Positions 46,501 through 54,092 of a stretch of DNA of 64,000 nt are shown one piece after another (position 1 is the first letter of the stretch; each line of letters opens with the position of its first letter). The translations under genes and the position numbers were made by a program. Under the pieces are notes generated by a model that was not told where the DNA came from, ran no database searches, and saw only the letters and a list, made by a program, of their open reading frames with translations. Source of the DNA: Rhodoblastus sp. (lineage in GTDB: Bacteria; Pseudomonadota; Alphaproteobacteria; Rhizobiales; Beijerinckiaceae); the NCBI RefSeq assembly GCF_019449565.1, contig NZ_JAGRPM010000027.1:1-64000 (forward strand), in the 5' to 3' direction.

Positions 46501-46742
46501 GTCGACGACATATAATCCATGCCCGCGACGCCGTTGATCTGTTGTTCGAGCGGCGTCGTCACCGTGTCGGCCACGACCTGGGCGCTCGCGCCGGGATACA
46601 TCGCCTGAACGACGACCTGGGGAGGCGTGATGTCGGGAAATTGCGAGACCGGCAGCAGGAAATAGCAAATCGCGCCCGCCATCACCATAATGATGGCGAC
46701 GGCGGAGGCGAAGACCGGACGGAGGGTGAAGAAGCCGATCAC
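43575..46742 (-). CDS. RND multidrug efflux permease, HAE1 family
   Basis: A 1055-residue proton-driven exporter of the AcrB type, with twelve membrane helices and two large periplasmic loops. The start is IGFFTLRPVFASAVAIIMVMAG; GLVVDDAIVVVENVER in TM4 carries the Asp pair of the proton relay; FIPGVAGRLYNQFALT and the repeat-half LAAKNAILIVEFARRRREEG are also typical. The GTG at 46742 overlaps the stop of a 59-residue gene by four bases (GTGA). Gene order permease-adaptor is the reverse of the common acrA-acrB order. Likely repressed by the divergent TetR protein. Confidence 0.96.
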   Translation of the reverse strand: MIGFFTLRPVFASAVAIIMVMAGAICYFLLPVSQFPDITPPQVVVQAMYPGASAQVVADTVTTPLEQQINGVAGMDYMSSTSSNDGSSTITITFKVGYSLAIAAVDVQNRVSQASSSLPAIVNQAGVTIKKQNPNFVLIVNLTSPDGSVDPIALSNYASLQIVDPLKRLTGVGDVQIFGERRYSMRIWLDPDRLANLGVTAVDVQSALAEQNVQVAAGKIGQSPAPAGTAFEMQVNALGRLGNTEQFGDIVLRAEPSAGKVVRLRDVARIELGALQYSSTAFFGGEPTVVLGVYQMPGTNALDLQKSVQDEMQQLSKRFPKGIAYAMHYDTTRFVAAAMHDVLITLGEALVLVVAVVFVFLQSWRATLIPTIAIPVSLIATLVVMQMLGFSLNMLSLLGMVLAIGLVVDDAIVVVENVERQLEAGLPPLQAVRKAMAEVTGPIIATTAVLMAVFIPVAFIPGVAGRLYNQFALTVAISVGISAFNSLTLSPALAAVFLKHRPAGEFILFRWFNAGFERLQNAYAQLVRRLIRWRWAMLALFAASIAGTFVVWRTIPSTFLPVEDQGYFFVVVQLPDGASLERTDAVARQVRDILQATPGVEIVGAISGLNFLTNAAQSNSAVEFAILKPWDERPPEQNASRLVAELRPKLLSIPDAIALSFDPPSIPGLGATGGFEFQVEDLTGHGAQALNDVTQALLAEARKQPELNPQQLFSAFSTSTPQYNYDLDRTKAKLLGLNLPDVFNTLQIYLGSLYVNDINLFGRTFRVTMQADKDARANPTDISRFYVRNAAGGMVPLSTLGSLQNIVGPETVTHYNNYGSALINGGAAPGYSSGQAVAAMQRVAAAVLPRDYSYEWTGVTLQELKAGSMASLIFGLAIVFVFLILAAQYESWTMPFIVLMAVPLALLGAVLAIWTRQLQIDVYSQIGFVMLIGLAAKNAILIVEFARRRREEGLEIIDAAMEAGRLRLRPILMTAFAFILGVTPLMVATGAGAASRQSIGTTVFGGMLAATILTLLFVPVFYYMIERLRERGAQSSAQEGEQHQGEHHPRPSAAE

Positions 46743-46918
46743 AGGGCGCCGCCCGTGCTAGCTTCGTCACGGACCTGCCGCTCATCAACGGAGCGGCCGA
46801 GCCGGCGCATCTGGCAGGCCAGCATGGCGCGATCAACACTATCGGCCCGGATCATCAGGGAAACCAGGGGATCGTTAAGCAATGTGTCAATGCGGTGGTC
46901 CAGCGTCTGCGTATCCAT
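46739..46918 (-). CDS. 59-residue leader protein of the RND operon
   Basis: A short gene starting MDTQTLDHRIDTLLNDPLVS, 59 residues, with AAAGGA about eight bases before the ATG at 46918. Its stop overlaps the start of the permease in GTGA, so translation of the two is coupled. The composition is natural (DPLVSLMIRADSVDRAMLACQMRRLG), soluble and helical. Short proteins with similar text precede transport genes in other Hyphomicrobiales as far as I recall, but I know no function. It is the first gene of the efflux operon. Confidence 0.72.
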   Translation of the reverse strand: MDTQTLDHRIDTLLNDPLVSLMIRADSVDRAMLACQMRRLGRSVDERQVRDEASTGGAL

Positions 46919-46983
46919 GATCGGGTCCTTTCCGCTTGAAGCCGGCTGCGCTTTGGATCAGCGTGTGGCGGTTCAAGGCTCGT

Positions 46984-47084
46984 TTTCTTGACCGGCTGCC
47001 ATTTTCGTGACTGGCGACCAATTTCTTGACCGGCGGCTGTTGTAGTGTTACCGGTAAGTACCATTTGAATGTTACAGACCGGTC
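46984..47084. promoter_or_regulatory. Repeated ACCGG operator-like sites between RND operon and tetR
   Basis: The 211-base divergent region has TTTCTTGACCGGC twice exactly (46984-46996 and 47022-47034), then the palindrome TTACCGGTAA (47048-47057) and GACCGGTC (47077-47084). GTTAC precedes the last two sites 24 bases apart. This array close to the tetR start is a plausible TetR operator set that controls both directions. Confidence 0.55.
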
Positions 47085-47129
47085 ACAGCCTGTCAAGTGG
47101 CTGGTTAACGATTTCGAAGGAAGGCGAAA

Positions 47130-47729
47130 ATGTCCAAAGAAGACGCAATGTCCCGGACTCCGCCGCGGGACCGCATCATCGAGACGGCCCGTGAGCTTTT
47201 TCGCAAACATGGTTTGCGCGGCGTGGGCGTCGACGCCATCGCCGAGGCGGCGGGCAGCAACAAGATGACGCTTTATCGCCACTTCGGCTCCAAGGACGAC
47301 CTGATCGCCGCCTGTTTGACGGAAGCGGGCAAGGAGGCGGCGCAGGAATGGGATGAGTGGGACGCGGAATTTCCCGACGATCCCATGAACCAGCTGCACG
47401 AATGGATCGGTTGCGCGGTGTCCTGCGCGATAGAGGATCCGCGCGGCTGCGACATCGCCAACGCCGCCATCGAGATCACCGAACCCGATCATCCGGCGCG
47501 CAAGGTTATCGCCCAGGTCAAGTCGGCGCACCGCGACCGTCTGGCCAGGATCTGCCGTGACGCCGGCTTCCCGGATGCGGAACTGCTTGCGGACGCCCTG
47601 ACCTTGCTGGTCGAAGGCGCGCGCGTCAGCTGGCAAACGGTCGGCCCGCAGGGTTCGGGCAGCCGCTTCGTCAGTGTCGCCGAGGCGGTGGTCGCGGCTT
47701 TCGCGGAGCGCGGCAAGCGGGCCGTCTGA
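47130..47729 (+). CDS. TetR/AcrR-family transcriptional repressor
   Basis: A 199-residue DNA-binding dimer. The N-terminal helix-turn-helix is clear: RIIETARELFRKHGLRGVGVDAIAEAAGSNKMTLYRHFGSKDDLIAACL, residues 14-62, quoted in part (GVDAIAEAAGSNKMTLYRHF). The C-terminal ligand domain has TWO cysteines at CAVSC and one in RGCD. It is transcribed away from the RND operon and very probably represses it in the absence of an inducer. Confidence 0.95.
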   Translation: MSKEDAMSRTPPRDRIIETARELFRKHGLRGVGVDAIAEAAGSNKMTLYRHFGSKDDLIAACLTEAGKEAAQEWDEWDAEFPDDPMNQLHEWIGCAVSCAIEDPRGCDIANAAIEITEPDHPARKVIAQVKSAHRDRLARICRDAGFPDAELLADALTLLVEGARVSWQTVGPQGSGSRFVSVAEAVVAAFAERGKRAV

Positions 47730-47754
47730 ACGGGCGCGGCGAAAACCCTAACCA

Positions 47755-50100
47755 TCAGCGCTCGATCAGTCGCGCCAGATGACTTCGCAGGTCCTCGGCG
47801 TCCACCGGTTTGTGAAGGACGGGGAACCCGCTGGATTCGATTTCGGCGATGCGGGCGCCGTCGGTATCGCCGGTAAGCACCATTGTGGGAATGGCGCGCG
47901 CAGCGCGGACATGGATTTCCTTTGCGGTCTCGATGCCGGTCAGGCCTTCGCCAAGGCGCTGGTCGGTGACGATGGCGTCGAAGCACGATTTTTCCTTCGC
48001 GGCCAGTTCGAGCGCCTGTTCGCTCGAATTGGCGAGGAAGGTCTCATATCCAAATTGGTTGAGCAGGATTTCAAGACCATGTCGCACGATGGCGTTGTCT
48101 TCGATAACGAGGACGCGGCCGCCGGGATCGTCGACACCCGTCTTGCTTGCGGCGACGGGGGCCGCCTGCTGATACAGTGGGAGGGTCAGCGAGAAGCGAG
48201 ACCCTCGGCCGACCCTCGACGCCACCTCGACCTCGGCACCCAGCAGGTCCGCAAGGCGACGGACGATGGCCAGGCCCAGGCCAAGCCCCTGCTCGAGATT
48301 GCGCCCGGGATTGTGCAATTGATGAAATTCTTCAAATATCTCCGAGAGCTTGTCCTCAGGGATGCCAATGCCGCTGTCGATGACGTCAATCCGGGCAAAA
48401 GCGCCCCGACGCCTGACGGTCAAAAGCACGCCGCCCATCAGCGTATAGCGCAGGGCGTTTTCGATCAGATTGCGCAAGGCGCGACCCAATAGCGCGGGAT
48501 CGGTGCGCGCTTGCAAATTCCTCGGGACGCAACGCAATTCGAGCGCCATGCTCACGGCTTTCGGTGCGTATTCGGCCGTGAGTTTGCTGACCATCTCGCC
48601 GAGGTCCACGCATTCGGCGAGCGGCGCCACCACGCCGGCGTCAAGGCGGGAGATGTCGAGAACGCTGTTGAGGAGACCATGCAGGCCATCGACCGCCATC
48701 CGCATCATTCGCGCGACCTCGATGATTTTCGGCTGGTCGGCGACTTGCCGCTCGATGACGGCCAGCAGCAGCAACAGCGACTGCACCGGCTGGCGTAGGT
48801 CATGGCTGGCGGCCGCGAGAAATTTGGACTTGGACATGTTGGCCCGCTCCGCCTCGGCCTTCGCCGTGGCGAGCGCCCGGTTGCCTTCGACCAGCGCCGT
48901 GATGTCGCGGAAGGTGGCGGCGGCATAACGCTCGAAGGGTACGACCAGATTGCGGAAATGACCATTGACGCCGTCAGCGTCATATTCGAGGTCATATTCC
49001 TGCGTCCTCCCGCTCTCGATGATGCGCCCGTGCTTTTCGATGAGGCCGCCGGGAAGTTTGGCGCCCGGCAATGTCTCGCTCAGCAGCCGCCCTTCCATCT
49101 GTTCCGGCGTGCTGAGACAATATTGCGCCGCCACCGGATTGACATAGACCACCATGAGATCGGCGATCCGCCCTTCGTCGTCCCGGACGGGATCGAAAAT
49201 CAGGAATCCGTCGAGGGAGGCCTCCTGCGCGGCGCGGAATCGCGTTTCGCTCTCGGTGAGTTTCTGCTCCGCCTGCTTCTGCCCGGTGACGTCCAGATCA
49301 ATGCCGTACATTTGCAAGGGCGCCCCGTCGGCGGCGTAATCGAACTTGGCCATCGACGCGAGCCAGCGAATTTCGCCCGATGGCAGCACAACACGATATT
49401 CGGCCCTGTAGTCCGGCGCGCCTTGCCGAATCAGGTCGCGGATCAGGCGCTCGGTCCGTTCCAGATCATCGGGATGGAGGCAATCGCGCCAGTTTTCATA
49501 TCGCGCCAGTTCGCGCTGGGGATCGCGCCCGTAAATTTGAGAGCGTTCGGGCGTCCAGACGATTTCGTTGGTCGGAATGTTCCACTGCCACGCCGTCGCT
49601 TTCGCTCCGCTGAGCGCGAGCCGCAGGCGCTTGTCGCTTTCCAGGAGCGCCTCTTCGGCGCGCTTGCGATCGGTGACGTCGAGGTTTGTTCCGACAACCC
49701 ATTCCACCTCTCCCGTACTATCGGCGCGGACCGTCTCGACGGCCTGGATGATCCGGATTTCGTGATTGTCGCGACGCCGAATTCGAAATTCACGACGATT
49801 GATCCCGCCTTCGCGCGCATGCCGTTGAAGGAGCTCCGCCTGTTCGGCCAGGTCATCCGGGAAGACCGACGCGGCCCAGATGTCATAGTTCACGAACCCG
49901 TCCGAAGTCGTTGGAATTCCGTAAAGGGCGAACATCTGGCGATCCCACCGGATGACATTGGTTTTGACGTTCCACTCCCATATTCCGACGCCGGTCGCTT
50001 CGGTCGCCAACCGGCTGCGCTGCTCGCTTTCGCGCAGCGAATCCTCCGTGAGGCGCAGCCTGAGCTTTTGCCCGTCCTTATCGCCGTCCCGGCCCCGCAT
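47755..50100 (-). CDS. PAS-domain hybrid sensor histidine kinase
   Basis: A 781-residue soluble kinase. I chose the ATG at 50100 (MRGRDGDKDGQKLRLRLTED) because CAGGGAG lies nine bases upstream; earlier frame starts add an improbable N-terminus. Three PAS/PAC units span about residues 25-150, 155-275 and 285-405. The kinase core has His433 in AASHDLRQPVQS, the N box RNLIENALRYT, and G boxes GIGIPEDK and GLGLGLAIV. A receiver domain ends the chain with Asp713 in IVTDQRL and Lys in HKPVDAED. No membrane segment is seen, so it senses a cytosolic signal. It is divergent from a FixJ-like regulator, its likely partner. Confidence 0.93.
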   Translation of the reverse strand: MRGRDGDKDGQKLRLRLTEDSLRESEQRSRLATEATGVGIWEWNVKTNVIRWDRQMFALYGIPTTSDGFVNYDIWAASVFPDDLAEQAELLQRHAREGGINRREFRIRRRDNHEIRIIQAVETVRADSTGEVEWVVGTNLDVTDRKRAEEALLESDKRLRLALSGAKATAWQWNIPTNEIVWTPERSQIYGRDPQRELARYENWRDCLHPDDLERTERLIRDLIRQGAPDYRAEYRVVLPSGEIRWLASMAKFDYAADGAPLQMYGIDLDVTGQKQAEQKLTESETRFRAAQEASLDGFLIFDPVRDDEGRIADLMVVYVNPVAAQYCLSTPEQMEGRLLSETLPGAKLPGGLIEKHGRIIESGRTQEYDLEYDADGVNGHFRNLVVPFERYAAATFRDITALVEGNRALATAKAEAERANMSKSKFLAAASHDLRQPVQSLLLLLAVIERQVADQPKIIEVARMMRMAVDGLHGLLNSVLDISRLDAGVVAPLAECVDLGEMVSKLTAEYAPKAVSMALELRCVPRNLQARTDPALLGRALRNLIENALRYTLMGGVLLTVRRRGAFARIDVIDSGIGIPEDKLSEIFEEFHQLHNPGRNLEQGLGLGLAIVRRLADLLGAEVEVASRVGRGSRFSLTLPLYQQAAPVAASKTGVDDPGGRVLVIEDNAIVRHGLEILLNQFGYETFLANSSEQALELAAKEKSCFDAIVTDQRLGEGLTGIETAKEIHVRAARAIPTMVLTGDTDGARIAEIESSGFPVLHKPVDAEDLRSHLARLIER

Positions 50101-50414
50101 TATGGGCGCTCCCTGGATATTCGCGGATTGAGCTCCACTTATAACACGCACCATTTGTAAAAAAATCGCGGGTCGCTCGATACGACGCATGGCGGACGCG
50201 ATCAAAAATTTATGCCGCCTGCCCACGATCCGGGGAACTACGTATAGCTTTCGGAGGTTAGAAAAGCAGATTGATTGCTCGCATCCGTGGACGCGTGGTC
50301 GCGGTTTAGGCGAGATGACGATAACATTGCCGCAGCCCCGCGCGGGATAATGAAGACGCGCGGAAAACTTAAGGACAGCTTGCAATTTGCAAGTCAGAAT
50401 TTAAAGTTCGGACC
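50101..50414. other. Intergenic region between kinase and response regulator
   Basis: 314 bases separate the divergent kinase and FixJ-like genes. The stretch 50150-50260 is AT-rich with TTTGTAAAAAAAT and could hold the kinase promoter; 50380-50414 with AATTTGCAAGTCAGAATTTAAAG may hold that of the regulator. Open frames extending the kinase N-terminus through this region are not credible proteins. Confidence 0.45.
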
Positions 50415-51020
50415 ATGTCTCAAATAGTACATATTATCGACGACGATCCTGTTGTCTGCACTTCGATCCGTCTACTTATTGAGTCCGAGGGAATCGAAGC
50501 CAAGACCTATTTTTCGGCGGCTGAATTCCTCAGCGCGATCGGGCCAAACGACTGCGGATGCGTGGTCGCCGATGTACGACTGCCCGGGATGAGCGGCGTC
50601 GATCTTTTGACCCATATTGCGGCGCAGGGTCTGAATTTTCCAGTCATCGTCATCACCGGCGAGGCCGACGTTCCGCTTGCCGTTCATGCGATGCGAGAAG
50701 GCGCAGTCGATTTTCTGGAGAAGCCCTTCAGGAATGACATGCTGATCGCGGCCGTTCGCAAGGCGTTGCAGCGAAATTCCATTCCCGAAGGCGCCGCTAC
50801 GCAGGAAATTCGGGCGCGACTGGCCAGCCTGACCTCGCGCGAGCGCGACGTGCTGGAAGGGTTGGTCGATGGAAAGTCGAACAAAGCCATCGCCAATGAA
50901 CTGGGCATCAGCTTCCGTACGGTCGAGATTTATCGCGCCAATCTCATGAAGAAAAGCCAGGCCCGCAGCCTGCCCGAACTGGTGCGCATGGCGATCTCCG
51001 TCCAGGACCGCGTTTCATGA
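50415..51020 (+). CDS. FixJ/NarL-type response regulator
   Basis: A 201-residue two-domain regulator. The receiver has the acidic pair IIDDD at the start, the phosphorylated Asp53 in VADVRLPGMSG, Thr in VIVITGEADV and Lys in FLEKPFRND. The C-terminal LuxR-type helix-turn-helix is LTSRERDVLEGLVDGKSNKAIANELGISFRTVEIYRANLM (quoted in parts: SNKAIANELGISFRTVEIYR). It lies divergent from the PAS hybrid kinase, which is the natural donor, and may be the top of a redox or oxygen response, as FixJ is elsewhere. Confidence 0.94.
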   Translation: MSQIVHIIDDDPVVCTSIRLLIESEGIEAKTYFSAAEFLSAIGPNDCGCVVADVRLPGMSGVDLLTHIAAQGLNFPVIVITGEADVPLAVHAMREGAVDFLEKPFRNDMLIAAVRKALQRNSIPEGAATQEIRARLASLTSRERDVLEGLVDGKSNKAIANELGISFRTVEIYRANLMKKSQARSLPELVRMAISVQDRVS

Positions 51021-51075
51021 CCGGATTTTGGCTGGTCGATGGACCGCCGGGGTGAGCGCCTTTTGAGGATATACT

Positions 51076-51306
51076 TTAAAGGCGACCCCTGAAATTGGAC
51101 CAGCGCCAATATTCGCCATGGCAACCGACCGTGTAAATTCGCTCCCCTGTATGAACAAGGATTGGAGCAGCAGGCGAATTTTCAATATATTCGAACGGTG
51201 TTTCCACTTCAACACTATCGACCGGGCGCTTGCATTTCTCGCAGGACGGATATCCATCTCCCCATGGCGGGACAAGAGCCTCCGGCAAATGTCCGGGTTT
51301 TCCCAT
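51076..51306 (-). CDS. Small Cys/His protein, possible zinc ribbon
   Basis: A 76-residue protein (MGKPGHLPEALVPPWGDGYP) with a strong ribosome site, GGGAGGT, six bases before the ATG at 51306; the longer frame upstream is ignored for that reason. It carries CEKCKRP and, later, VHTGERIYTVGCHGEYWRW. The CxxC pair with a downstream Cys/His pair could hold one zinc ion. Family not recognised. It converges with the response-regulator gene. Confidence 0.68.
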   Translation of the reverse strand: MGKPGHLPEALVPPWGDGYPSCEKCKRPVDSVEVETPFEYIENSPAAPILVHTGERIYTVGCHGEYWRWSNFRGRL

Positions 51307-51413
51307 TTTCGACCTCCCGAGAGTTCGTCCGCGCGCCACGCTTGGCAAGCGAAAGAAGACGCCCGTCTTGCGAGGGCTATTGGCCCACAAGTTCTCGCCT
51401 GTGAGACTTGGCG

Positions 51414-51737
51414 CTATATGGTTCGACGCTCACGCCCTTGCGCAAACAGGCAACCCCTTGCCAGGCTTGAATTGTCGGGCGTCGGGGAATGGGCGGGCGT
51501 CGCCGGGCCTTTCGCGCCTTTCCTTTCGACGGGAAATGAACGGGCGGTAGCGGCGCCGACAAGAATGACGATCTCGCCCGACTGATTTGTAACGACAATT
51601 CGCCCGCCATTCATGTCCGGGCGGCGGGCGAAACCCGTAATCTGCGCCCATACGGCGCTCAGTTCGCGATGCGCGGCTGAATGAACGGCTAAAATGGCGC
51701 CATCGTCTTTAAGCAATTTGAAAAAGTAATTTTCCAA
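51414..51737 (-). CDS. Small unknown protein
   Basis: A 107-residue frame from a TTG at 51737 (AGGT six bases upstream) to 51414. The first 70 residues look like a real protein: DGAILAVHSAAHRELSAVWAQI and GGRIVVTNQSGEIVILVGAA. The tail is proline- and arginine-rich. No family recognised, and other frames overlap, so the call is tentative. Confidence 0.42.
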   Translation of the reverse strand: MENYFFKLLKDDGAILAVHSAAHRELSAVWAQITGFARRPDMNGGRIVVTNQSGEIVILVGAATARSFPVERKGAKGPATPAHSPTPDNSSLARGCLFAQGRERRTI

Positions 51738-52170
51738 GCGCTGACCTGTGCTCGTTCGAATTCTCTAGTTTTTCTTGAAGTCGATGCCGGAAGCGGGACC
51801 CTGGCTCCGCTTCGGGTATCGGCGCCGGTTGAAGGACCATCCTCCGAATGAGGCGCGCCCCAAACGGACGCTCGCGCGCAAAGCCGCGTCCCAGTTTCAG
51901 TACCAGCAGCGCCCGCGTTCGGTAAGATCGCACTCACCCTTAAGGGGTTGCCCATAGTCGAAAAGTCGGATCGATCTCGATCATTGGAGGCCCGACGCGG
52001 GAGGCGAGCGGCTCGAAAAAATTCCGCGGGGGCGCAGAACTTTCATCGGCGTGGCGCATTGTCAGATCAGTAGCGCAACGGCGTTCGAAAGAACGCCAGC
52101 CGATCCTGAAAAGGACGGGCGCTGCCGGGAGCGGCCTGTTCCGAGTCACATCGGACAGGCCGTACCTGTT
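51738..52170. other. Noncoding stretch with hairpins
   Basis: About 430 bases with no convincing gene. Short frames on the minus strand (for instance 51940-52149) have no ribosome site and unnatural composition. Two hairpins lie at the right end: GGCGTTC-GAAA-GAACGCC (52080-52097), with a GNRA-type tetraloop, and CGGCCTGTTCCGA paired to TCGGACAGGCCG (52132-52162). The second lies just after the stop of the minus-strand gene ending at 52171 and may be its terminator, although no T-run follows. Confidence 0.5.
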
Positions 52171-52353
52171 TCATCCCCCGCTCGATTTCGCCTTGTCGCC
52201 CTTGTGATCGGGCGCTCCGGTCTCGCTTGGCTGTGTCAAGGAGGGCGGATCGCTTGCCGGGAAGGAGTCTTCCAGCTCCCGTTCAAGCTCGTCGTCTTTC
52301 TCGTCATGCTTCTGTTTTTCGGCGGTCGTCTTCGATTTGTCTTTCCCGGCCAT
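52171..52353 (-). CDS. Short acidic/basic disordered protein
   Basis: A 60-residue protein starting MAGKDKSKTTAEKQKHDEKD, with GGAGG six bases before the ATG at 52353. It carries the motif LERELEDSFPASDPPSLTQP, found in many small alphaproteobacterial proteins of unknown, possibly stress-related, function. It is hydrophilic and likely disordered. It stands alone and diverges from the CorA-like gene. Confidence 0.75.
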   Translation of the reverse strand: MAGKDKSKTTAEKQKHDEKDDELERELEDSFPASDPPSLTQPSETGAPDHKGDKAKSSGG

Positions 52354-52554
52354 TTCAGCCTCCTCGCCAGCCCACTTGTCAGGAATAACAAGAGCGGGGG
52401 CGACCTGTTCCCTTGGCGAAAAAGGAAACGCGAAGGCGGAAGAGCGCGCCACGCGATGGATTGGCTCCGTTTAACTTTGTCGCCGCCCCGCGCCTTGTCA
52501 AAAAAACGTAATCGAGCCGTCGTTTAACGGCGTTTGTCTTTTTCCAATTTTCCG

Positions 52555-53631
52555 ATGGCTTCCATGTCCACCGATCGTCTCAAGGCCGCGTTCGAAAGCG
52601 GCGTACCGGGTTGCAACTGGATCCTGCGTTTCGACGCCGACGGCCACGCCGAGGTGGGCTCCGCCGCCGACATCGAGCTCATCGACAATCCGGGGCCCGG
52701 CTATGTCTGGCTGCATCTCGATTGCATCGACCGCCGCTTCATCGACGTCCTGCGTCATCTGAAGACGCTGACGGCGGAAGCGCGCGAGGCGCTTGCCGGA
52801 GACGCCAATCACCAATTCGTCGAACACGCGGACCACACGATCTGCGGCGCCATCGCCGATCATCAGCACTCTATCGACGGGCCGAAGGAAGAGACGGATT
52901 TCCTTCGTTTCGCTTGCGGGCCGGGGTTCCTCATCACCGCACGGCGAATCCCGCTCTATTCGGCCCAGACGACGCGGCGCGCCCTTGCGGATGGCGTGAA
53001 GGCCGCCAGTCCGATCGCGCTGTTTGAATTGATCGTCGCGAATCTGTGCAAATGTTCCGCTGGCATGATGCGGGACATCGCCATATCGCTCGACAGGATC
53101 GAGGATAATGTCGTGATCGAAGGACGAGGACGCGACCAGCGCGCGGGCCTGGGCCATGCGCGGCGCAGCGCCGTACGGCTGGCGCGGCAGGTCAATGGGC
53201 TTCAGTCCACGCTGGAGCGCCTCGAAGAGGCGAGCGAGTCATTCGATCACAAGGATTTCGCCGAGGTCGCGGCCAGTCTCGGCCAGATGGCGGATTCGCT
53301 CGCGCGCGACGCCGCCAACCTGCAGGACCGCGCGCGGATGCTCCATGACGAGATCAACGCGATCCTGACGACCGAGACCAATGACCGCCTTTATACGCTG
53401 ACCGTCATCACCGCCATCATCCTGCCCGCGACTTTCGTCACCGGCTATTTCGGCATGAACACGAAGAATCTGATCTTCGCGGAAAGCGAAAGCGGCACAG
53501 TCTATGCGTCGTTCATCTGCCTGGCGGCCTCGCTGGGCGCGCTGGCGATCCTGTGGCGCTTGGGATTGGCGGGGACGGATGCGGAAGGGCGCGCCAAGCC
53601 CGCTACGAAAGCGGTGAAAAGATTGGGCTGA
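52555..53631 (+). CDS. CorA/ZntB-family metal transporter
   Basis: A 358-residue pentameric inner-membrane channel or transporter. The long cytosolic part is followed by two C-terminal helices: LYTLTVITAIILPATFVTGYFGMN, with the GMN signature (FGMNTKN), and ASFICLAASLGALAILWRL. The residues after GMN and the N-terminal domain text (WLHLDCIDRRFIDVL, FLRFACGPGFLITAR) resemble ZntB more than CorA, so zinc or other divalent cations with protons are likely. The start is uncertain: ATG at 52555 or 52564, or TTG at 52534; none has a good ribosome site. Confidence 0.92.
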   Translation: MASMSTDRLKAAFESGVPGCNWILRFDADGHAEVGSAADIELIDNPGPGYVWLHLDCIDRRFIDVLRHLKTLTAEAREALAGDANHQFVEHADHTICGAIADHQHSIDGPKEETDFLRFACGPGFLITARRIPLYSAQTTRRALADGVKAASPIALFELIVANLCKCSAGMMRDIAISLDRIEDNVVIEGRGRDQRAGLGHARRSAVRLARQVNGLQSTLERLEEASESFDHKDFAEVAASLGQMADSLARDAANLQDRARMLHDEINAILTTETNDRLYTLTVITAIILPATFVTGYFGMNTKNLIFAESESGTVYASFICLAASLGALAILWRLGLAGTDAEGRAKPATKAVKRLG

Positions 53632-53676
53632 CGCCTGCCGGATGGGCTCGCGCTAATGGCGCGGGAGGCCCAGACG

Positions 53677-53719
53677 CAAGGCGACGCCCGCCCCGTCGCC
53701 GGGTGCGGGCGTCGCCTTG
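53677..53719. terminator. Perfect 15-base inverted repeat, bidirectional terminator candidate
   Basis: CAAGGCGACGCCCGC (53677-53691) and GCGGGCGTCGCCTTG (53705-53719) form a 15-base stem with a 13-base loop between the convergent CorA-like and Flp pilin genes. There is no T-run, so it may act as a stem-only barrier for both transcripts. Confidence 0.6.
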
Positions 53720-53736
53720 CCGCTGATCTTTGAGTG

Positions 53737-53901
53737 TTAGTTCAATGCGTTCGAGACGGCGGTGAATTTCAGATTCATCTTAGCGCCGAGCAAAGTGGGC
53801 ACCGTCAAGCAAAAAACGGAAATGACAGTCGCGATCACCGCATATTCAATTGCAGTGGTGCCGGACTCATCTCGAATCAGGCGCGCGAAAATCGACTTCA
53901 T
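53737..53901 (-). CDS. flp: Flp/Fap-type pilin
   Basis: A 54-residue type IVb pilin starting MKSIFARLIRDESGTTAIEY; GGAG stands six bases before the ATG at 53901. The SGTTAIEYAVIAT stretch is the hallmark of Flp prepilins, with Glu after the processing region, and the hydrophobic helix continues VISVFCLTVPTLL. No tad/cpa assembly genes are nearby, so it depends on an assembly system elsewhere or is silent. Confidence 0.9.
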   Translation of the reverse strand: MKSIFARLIRDESGTTAIEYAVIATVISVFCLTVPTLLGAKMNLKFTAVSNALN

Positions 53902-54092
53902 CGCAGACTCCATATGGAAAGTCATTGCTCCAAGCCGGGTTTGCGCCTGGGTGCGTTCGGAACAATCTAGCGCGCGAAGCTGGCTGACTCCTTAAAGTCT
54001 TTGCTAAAGAATTTGCGACGCTTCGGCCGGCTGCGGTCGGGGTTAACCCAGGGTAAAGCGCCGTGGAGGGCGTCTTCCGCCGGTCGCGGCCG

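Noticed and set aside
51940..52149. A 69-codon minus-strand frame
   Set aside because: No ribosome site, and it runs through the hairpins at 52080-52162.
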